A stretch of 64,000 bases of DNA. It comes from Allonocardiopsis opalescens (GTDB lineage: Bacteria; Actinomycetota; Actinomycetes; Streptosporangiales; Streptosporangiaceae). Numbering within the stretch: the stretch's first letter is position 1; every line of letters begins with the position of its first letter. Under the pieces are notes generated by a model. It saw only the letters and a list, made by a program, of their open reading frames with translations. It did no database searches and was not told where the DNA came from. The stretch is taken from positions 186,001 through 250,000 of the forward strand of contig NZ_PVZC01000004.1 of NCBI RefSeq assembly GCF_003002095.1, written 5' to 3'. Below, piece by piece: positions 59,489 through 64,000 of this stretch. A program made the translations under genes and the position numbers.

Positions 59489-59851
59489 GTGGCGGTACGG
59501 GCGATCCGCGGAGCCACCCAGGTGGACGCGGACGAGCGCGGTCTGGTCCAGGAGGCCACCGCCGAGCTCATCGGCGAGGTGATGGCGCGCAATGAGCTGT
59601 CCACCGACGACGTGATCAGCGTGCTCTTCACCGCCACCCCCGACCTCACCTCGGAGTTCCCCGCCCTGGCGGCCAGGAAGCTCGGCTTCACCGACGTGCC
59701 GCTGATCTGCTCGGTGGAGATCGCGGTGCCCGACGCGCTGCCCCGGGTGGTGCGGCTGCTCGCCCATATCGAGACCGACCGGCCGCGCGCCGATCTCCAG
59801 CACGTCTACCTGCGCGGCGCGCGGGCGCTGCGGCTCGACATCGCCCAGTAG
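59489..59851 (+). CDS. aroH: Chorismate mutase, AroH type
   Basis: The 120-residue protein matches the trimeric Bacillus AroH class: V-R-A-I-R-G-A-T-Q-V with the substrate Arg near the N terminus, S-V-L-F-T-A-T-P-D-L, and H-V-Y-L-R-G-A-R-A-L-R at the end. It converts chorismate to prephenate. GTG start with AAAGGG about eight bases upstream. In related genomes aroH is followed by tyrA (prephenate dehydrogenase), the next step; here 3.3 kb of opposite-strand DNA separates them. Confidence 0.94.
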   Translation: MAVRAIRGATQVDADERGLVQEATAELIGEVMARNELSTDDVISVLFTATPDLTSEFPALAARKLGFTDVPLICSVEIAVPDALPRVVRLLAHIETDRPRADLQHVYLRGARALRLDIAQ

Positions 59852-59859
59852 CGCGCCCC

Positions 59860-59900
59860 GCGCCGCCGGTCGACGGCCCTGCGGCCGCCGACCGGCGCGG
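59860..59900. terminator. Hairpin between aroH and the VIT/VWA gene
   Basis: GCCGGTCG (59865-59872) and CGACCGGC (59889-59896) pair perfectly, extended by GC pairs with one bulge. It lies in the 54-base gap between convergent stops and probably terminates both. Confidence 0.65.
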
Positions 59901-59905
59901 GAGCC

Positions 59906-62476
59906 TCAGCCCCGCTTCCAGAACGGGCGGCGCGGACCGCCCCCCTCCCGCGGACCCTCGGGCTCCGGTGCGGGCCCCGCGCCCTGGGCCAGTTCGCTGA
60001 GCAGCCGTACGGTGCGTTCCCACAGCTCGACCAGGGCCGCCCCCGCGGGCCGCTCGGGGCCGTCGCAGCGCTCCAGCTCCGCCAGCAGCGGCTCCAGCCG
60101 GTCGCGGACGGGGCCGGCGACCGTGGTGCGATCGGACAGCAGGGTGCGCAGCCGGGTGCCGAGGTCGGCCAGCATCTCGGCCCGTTCGCGCTCGCCGGCC
60201 GGGCGGGCGGTGCGCAGCCGCTCGGCCTCCTCGCCGATCAGCGCGAGCAGCCCCGGGCCGGCGGGCGCCGGCCCGCCGTAGCCGACCGGGGCGGGCGCGG
60301 GCCGGGCGCGGCCCGGCGCCGCCGCGCCGAAGCCCTTCGCCCGCGGCACGGCGCGCTGCCGCGCCGCCCCGGGCTCCGGCGGACCGGCCGCCAAGAAGTC
60401 GGGCAGGTCGAGTTTGTCGCTGTGCGCCTCCGCCCGCTCCATACCGGCGCGCAGCGCCATGCGCGCGGTGCCCCCCGCTCCCGCCGCAGGCGCCGGTCCC
60501 GCCAGCAGCATCCCGGGCGCCTCCCAGCCCTCGGGCAGCTCGACCGGCTGCACCACGCGGTGCTCGGGGCCGCCCTCGGCCGTCACCTCGGGGTCGACGG
60601 CGACGAAGGCGGTGAAGCGGCAGAGCACCCCGGAGCCCAGCGAGGTGCGCACGATGCGCCGCTCCAGCTCGCCCAGGTCGACCGGGGCGCCCCGCCCGGA
60701 GGAGCCGATCGTGTAGCGGTCCTCCAGATCGCGCAGGTGCGCCCGCGCCCACACGGCGGCCGCCGAGGGCGCGTCGGAGACGGCGGCCACGGCATCGGCC
60801 CGCCACGGGCTGCCGTCGGCGGCCGTGCCGCGCAGGCCGAGCCGGACGCGCGACCCGTCCGGCGGCGCGCCGCGCCAGCGGCCGCGCACGGTGACCGGGA
60901 CGCCGGGGAAGAGCGCGCCCACGGGCTCGGGGGCGAGGGTGCCGGGCACCTGCTCCAGGCCCTCGGCGGTCAGCTCCAGGTCGGTCACCAGCGGGGCGCC
61001 GATGCGCCGGTGGATCCGCTCCATCACCGCGTCCAGCCGGTCCTCGGACTCCACCAGCTCGCTGCGGCCGGCGCCGAGCGCGGCCAGCCGCCCGAGGAAG
61101 CCGTTGTTGACGGCGCGGTCGATGCCGACGGTGTGCACCCGCAGCCGGCGCAGCTCGGCGCCGAAGCGGTCGAGCACCTGGTCCTCGTTGCCGACCTGTC
61201 CGTCGGTGACCACGACCAGCACCCGGTCGGCGCCGTCGTCGGGCGCGGCGGCCAGCAGCCGGACCGCCTCGCCCAGCGGCGCCGCGATCTGGGTGCCGCC
61301 GCGCGCCTCCAGCCGCGCCAGGTGCTCCACGGCGCGGAAGCGCTCGCGGTCGCCGCCGGGCACCAGGCCCTCGGGCAGCGCGGGCGGGCGCTCGACCGCG
61401 TGGTCGAAGGCGAGCACCGCGAAGCGGTCCGCCGCCGACAGGGTGTCCACGATCCGCGCGGCGGCGCGCCGCGCCGCCACCATCTTCCAGCCGCGCATAC
61501 TGCCCGAGCGGTCCAGCAGCAGCACCACCGCGCGCGGGCGGCGCCCCGCCGCCGACTCGGCCGGCGGCAGCACGGTGAGCGCGAAGGTGCCCTCGCCCTC
61601 GGGGCCCTCGGCACCGGCCGGCCGGTCGCCGTCGGGGACCAGCACGGCGGAGGTGGCCGGGCGGTCGGCCTCGGCCAGCACCAGCCTGAGGACGAAGTCG
61701 CGGTTCAGCCGCTCGTCGGGGCGCAGCCGCAACACGCTGAGGCCGGTGCTCTCGTCGGTCTCGCCGCTCAGCAGCTCGTGCAGACTGCTCTGCACCTCGC
61801 GCGGGGGAGCCGCGCCAGGCTCGATCTCCACGCTGAGCGAGAGCCGCACCGGGCTCGGGAAGCCGGGCAGCAGCACCGGCGGGGTGATCCGGGAGGCGTC
61901 GGGGACCGCGTCGGTGTCGGGCGCGGTGCCCTCGCCGGCGGCGGGGCCGTCGATCGGCGCGCCGGGGATGTAGCGGGGCGCCACGACCAGCGGGAACCGG
62001 AACTCGGCGGCGTCGTCGGCATAGCCCAGCGGCTGGCTGAGGCTGAGGTCGACGGTGACGGACGCGCCGGGCGCGATATTGCCGACGCGCAGGTTGAACA
62101 CGTCGGGCCGGTCCTCCTCGGCGATGGAGGCGGTGCGGCCCTCGTCGAGCGCGGCGGTGTAGGCGCGCCTCGCCTCCTCGCGCTCGGCCAGCCGCCCGTC
62201 GACCACGCGGCCGCCGGTGCGCATCCGCAGCGCCGTGACGGCGGCGCGGTCGGGCAGCGGGAAGACGTAGGCGGCCTCCAGGGTGCGGTCGTGCGGGTTG
62301 CGGAAGGTCTGGCGCACCTCCACCCCGGCGGTCAGCCCGGCCAGGGTGAGGCGGGCCCGCACGTCGACGGAGTCCAGGGGGAGGTTGCCCGCCTCGGTGC
62401 GCAGCGCGCCCAGGCCGGCGTCGGGCAGCGGAGCGGCCGCGCGCTCGGTGCTCAGCGGGTGGATGCGTAGGGTCAC
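59906..62476 (-). CDS. VIT and von Willebrand A domain protein
   Basis: The 856-residue protein has an N-terminal VIT domain (about residues 25-150, with V-E-V-R-Q-T-F-R-N-P and A-A-Y-V-F-P-L-P). A VWA domain (about 315-490) has an intact MIDAS metal site: Asp322 in D-R-S-G-S, G-G-T-Q-I and V-T-D-G-Q. The C-terminal 350 residues are Ala/Pro/Glu-rich and unassigned. No signal peptide, so it is cytosolic. VIT-VWA proteins act in protein interactions of unknown purpose in bacteria. GTG start overlaps the merR stop by four bases, so it is coupled to and probably controlled by that regulator. Confidence 0.9.
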   Translation of the reverse strand: MTLRIHPLSTERAAAPLPDAGLGALRTEAGNLPLDSVDVRARLTLAGLTAGVEVRQTFRNPHDRTLEAAYVFPLPDRAAVTALRMRTGGRVVDGRLAEREEARRAYTAALDEGRTASIAEEDRPDVFNLRVGNIAPGASVTVDLSLSQPLGYADDAAEFRFPLVVAPRYIPGAPIDGPAAGEGTAPDTDAVPDASRITPPVLLPGFPSPVRLSLSVEIEPGAAPPREVQSSLHELLSGETDESTGLSVLRLRPDERLNRDFVLRLVLAEADRPATSAVLVPDGDRPAGAEGPEGEGTFALTVLPPAESAAGRRPRAVVLLLDRSGSMRGWKMVAARRAAARIVDTLSAADRFAVLAFDHAVERPPALPEGLVPGGDRERFRAVEHLARLEARGGTQIAAPLGEAVRLLAAAPDDGADRVLVVVTDGQVGNEDQVLDRFGAELRRLRVHTVGIDRAVNNGFLGRLAALGAGRSELVESEDRLDAVMERIHRRIGAPLVTDLELTAEGLEQVPGTLAPEPVGALFPGVPVTVRGRWRGAPPDGSRVRLGLRGTAADGSPWRADAVAAVSDAPSAAAVWARAHLRDLEDRYTIGSSGRGAPVDLGELERRIVRTSLGSGVLCRFTAFVAVDPEVTAEGGPEHRVVQPVELPEGWEAPGMLLAGPAPAAGAGGTARMALRAGMERAEAHSDKLDLPDFLAAGPPEPGAARQRAVPRAKGFGAAAPGRARPAPAPVGYGGPAPAGPGLLALIGEEAERLRTARPAGERERAEMLADLGTRLRTLLSDRTTVAGPVRDRLEPLLAELERCDGPERPAGAALVELWERTVRLLSELAQGAGPAPEPEGPREGGGPRRPFWKRG

Positions 62477-63105
62477 GACGGGCTCCTCGGATCGGCGGCG
62501 GGCGGTGCGGACAGCTGATGGCGGGCGAGCAGGTCGAGCAGTGGCGCGGCCGCGCCGGCCAGCGCGGCGAGCTCCTCGGGGGCGGGGGAGCGGGGAGCGC
62601 CGGTGACGGCGAGGGTGACGCCCGGGGCGAGCGGCACGGCGTAGCCCAGGGCGGCCCCGGAGCCGCTGAGGGCGCCGGCCATGCCGGCGGCGGCCTCAGC
62701 CGCGGCCTCGGCCGGGCGGGTGGTCCAGAAGCGCCCGGGGGCGGGCCGGTCGTCGGGGGCGCGGGCCTCGGGCGGCGCGCCGTCGGCGGGCAGCCCGGCC
62801 GTGCGGGCCAGCGACTCGTCGGTGGCCCCGGCCAGCGCCTGCTGGATCTCGGCCAGGCTGCGCCCCTCGCTCTGCAGGCGCTTGACCGCCACGAGCTGCA
62901 GCAGGTGGCGACGGCCGTAGCGGGCCTGCCGGCCCCGGCGCGACAGCGGAGGGTCCAGCAGGCCGGTCGTGGTGTACCAGCGGATCAGCCGCTCGCTGGG
63001 GAGGTCGCTGACCCGGCCGTTCGGCCGCGCGGCGCTCCCGGCCGCGTCGGCCAGCGCGCCCGCCGCCGCCTCGACCAGCTCGCCGATCGTCCAGGTCGTT
63101 TGCAT
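62473..63105 (-). CDS. MerR-family transcriptional regulator
   Basis: The 210-residue protein has an N-terminal MerR winged helix: T-I-G-E-L-V-E-A near the start, R-L-I-R-W-Y-T-T-T-G-L-L-D-P-P, R-Y-G-R-R-H-L-L-Q-L-V-A-V-K-R-L-Q and G-R-S-L-A-E-I-Q-Q-A-L. A 20-residue insertion separates the first helix from the R-W-Y-T motif. The C-terminal effector region is Ala-rich and has no Cys, so metal sensing is unlikely. -10 CACAAT lies six bases before the ATG (leaderless). A dyad between -35 and -10 is the expected MerR operator, so it likely activates or autoregulates its operon. Confidence 0.88.
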   Translation of the reverse strand: MQTTWTIGELVEAAAGALADAAGSAARPNGRVSDLPSERLIRWYTTTGLLDPPLSRRGRQARYGRRHLLQLVAVKRLQSEGRSLAEIQQALAGATDESLARTAGLPADGAPPEARAPDDRPAPGRFWTTRPAEAAAEAAAGMAGALSGSGAALGYAVPLAPGVTLAVTGAPRSPAPEELAALAGAAAPLLDLLARHQLSAPPAADPRSPS

Positions 63106-63111
63106 GCCGCC

Positions 63112-63141
63112 ATTGTGACACTGTCATCATTGCAGTGTCAA
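63112..63141 (-). promoter_or_regulatory. merR promoter with operator dyad in the spacer
   Basis: On the minus strand -35 TTGACA (63136-63141) and -10 CACAAT (63112-63117) are 18 bases apart. A perfect 8-bp inverted repeat, TGACACTG (63116-63123) with CAGTGTCA (63133-63140), spans the spacer, the classical position for MerR proteins that untwist the promoter. Confidence 0.75.
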
Positions 63142-63195
63142 ACTCGCCGGTACCCTGGGACGACGCGGAGACCGGACGGGAAGTGGGCGAGCGCG

Positions 63196-64000
63196 GTGGC
63201 ACTTGAGCGGGTGGTCGTGCTGGGGGCCGGGCTGATCGGCACCTCCGTCGCCCTGGCGCTGCGCGAGCGCGGTGTGCGCGTGTGGCTGGACGACGCCGAC
63301 CCCGCCACCCTGCGGCTCGCCGCCGACCTCGGCGCCGGGGCGCCGCTGCGCGCCGACCCGCCCGACCGCCCGGCCGACGTCGCCCTCATCGCGGTGCCCC
63401 CCGCCGCCGTCGCCGCGGTGCTGCGCTCCGCCCAGGACCGCCAGCTCGCCCACACCTACACCGACGCCGCCAGCGTCAAGGCCGGACCGCTGGCCGAGGC
63501 CGCCGAGCACGGCTGCGACCTCGCCACCTTCGTCCCCGGCCACCCCATGGCCGGCCGCGAGCTGCGCGGCCCCGGCGCCGCCCGCGCCGACCTCTTCCTG
63601 GGCCGCCCCTGGGCGCTGTGCCCCGCCCCCAAGACCGACGCCGCCGCGCTGGCCGCCGTCGCCGACCTGGCCCGCGCCTGCGGCGCCGAGCCCGTCGTGG
63701 TCGACGCCGAGGTGCACGACCGCGCCGTCGCGCTCGTCTCCCACGCCCCCCACGTCGCCGCCGCCGCGGTGGCCGCCCGCCTCGCCGAGGCCGACGACAC
63801 CGCGCTCGGCCTGGCCGGGCAGGGAGTCCGCGACGTCACCCGGATCGCGGCCGGCGACCCCGGCCTGTGGACCGACATCCTCGCCCGCAACGCCGCCCCG
63901 GTGGCCGACGTGGTCGAGGCGCTCGCCGCCGACCTCGCCGCGCTGGCCGCGGCGCTGCGCGCCGCCGACCCCGAGGGCCTCGACGCCCTGCTGCGGCGGG
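63196..64000 (+). CDS. tyrA: Prephenate dehydrogenase, 3' end outside window
   Basis: The visible 268 codons start M-A-L-E-R-V-V-V-L-G-A-G-L-I-G-T-S, a Rossmann loop at residues 10-17. D-A-A-S-V-K and the substrate-binding segment F-V-P-G-H-P-M-A-G-R-E-L follow, then H-D-R-A-V-A-L-V-S-H-A-P-H-V. The enzyme oxidatively decarboxylates prephenate to 4-hydroxyphenylpyruvate in tyrosine synthesis, the step after AroH. TACCCT at 63151 is a plausible -10. The frame runs off the end without a stop; downstream cmk and der would be expected from synteny. Confidence 0.93.
   Translation, partial: MALERVVVLGAGLIGTSVALALRERGVRVWLDDADPATLRLAADLGAGAPLRADPPDRPADVALIAVPPAAVAAVLRSAQDRQLAHTYTDAASVKAGPLAEAAEHGCDLATFVPGHPMAGRELRGPGAARADLFLGRPWALCPAPKTDAAALAAVADLARACGAEPVVVDAEVHDRAVALVSHAPHVAAAAVAARLAEADDTALGLAGQGVRDVTRIAAGDPGLWTDILARNAAPVADVVEALAADLAALAAALRAADPEGLDALLRR

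Overview
The window is about 75% GC, densely coded, uses GTG and TTG starts freely, and carries typical actinobacterial families: InhA-type enoyl reductase, DUF3090 with its kinase-like partner, DUF3099, MocR beside YczE, and PaaI divergent from polA. It is chromosomal DNA of a high-GC filamentous actinomycete. I lean towards Streptosporangiales/Nocardiopsaceae, but that is inference. I see no rRNA, tRNA, CRISPR array, insertion sequence, prophage or biosynthetic megacluster.

Layout. 1-3.5 kb: the end of an AtuA-type catabolic operon with its TetR regulator, then an atypical extended SDR. 3.7-13 kb: single-gene units: fused ABC exporter, nucleoside hydrolase, divergent SDR, sulfotransferase, sirtuin, uracil-DNA glycosylase, membrane-anchored DsbA-like protein, GH15 glycosidase. 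13-20 kb: YczE membrane protein divergent from a MocR regulator across a direct-repeat operator, long-chain acyl-CoA ligase, monoacylglycerol-lipase-like hydrolase, and two tandem genes sharing an unnamed domain. 20-28 kb: moaA-mobA, a small Cys/His protein, a C-rich-loop small RNA resembling 6C RNA, DUF3099, tldD-tldE, then fabG-inhA-SDR. 28-35 kb: SRPBCC protein, a RecD2-like protein whose ATPase motifs have decayed, aldo/keto reductase, uppP, and the phosphatase-DUF3090-kinase module. 35-47 kb: orphan amino-acid binding lipoprotein, DUF554, PaaI thioesterase, polA, rpsA, GNAT, coaE (inverted), uvrB, GNAT. 47.6-48.3 kb: two abutting gene remnants. 48-52 kb: HMG-CoA-lyase-like enzyme and a large WD40 protein. 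52-64 kb: the conserved block pyrG-nudix-xerD-parA-RHH-scpA-scpB-rluB-aroH-tyrA, interrupted between aroH and tyrA by a MerR regulator coupled to a VIT/VWA protein.

Expression. At least ten genes have a TANNNT-like -10 hexamer exactly 6-7 nt before the start codon and no ribosome binding site, the pattern of leaderless transcripts. This helps fix several starts. Others are coupled by 4-base ATGA/GTGA overlaps: tetR-atuA, tldD-tldE, pyrG-nudix, scpA-scpB, merR-VIT/VWA. Strong GC-rich hairpins separate convergent or tandem units.

Most promising signals: the C-rich-loop sRNA with its intrinsic terminator, the MocR/YczE direct-repeat operator, the decayed RecD2-like protein, the paired paralogues at 18.8-20.3 kb, the regulated MerR-VIT/VWA insertion with its operator dyad, and the bidirectional leaderless promoter at polA. 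No clearly new defence or biosynthetic system is visible.
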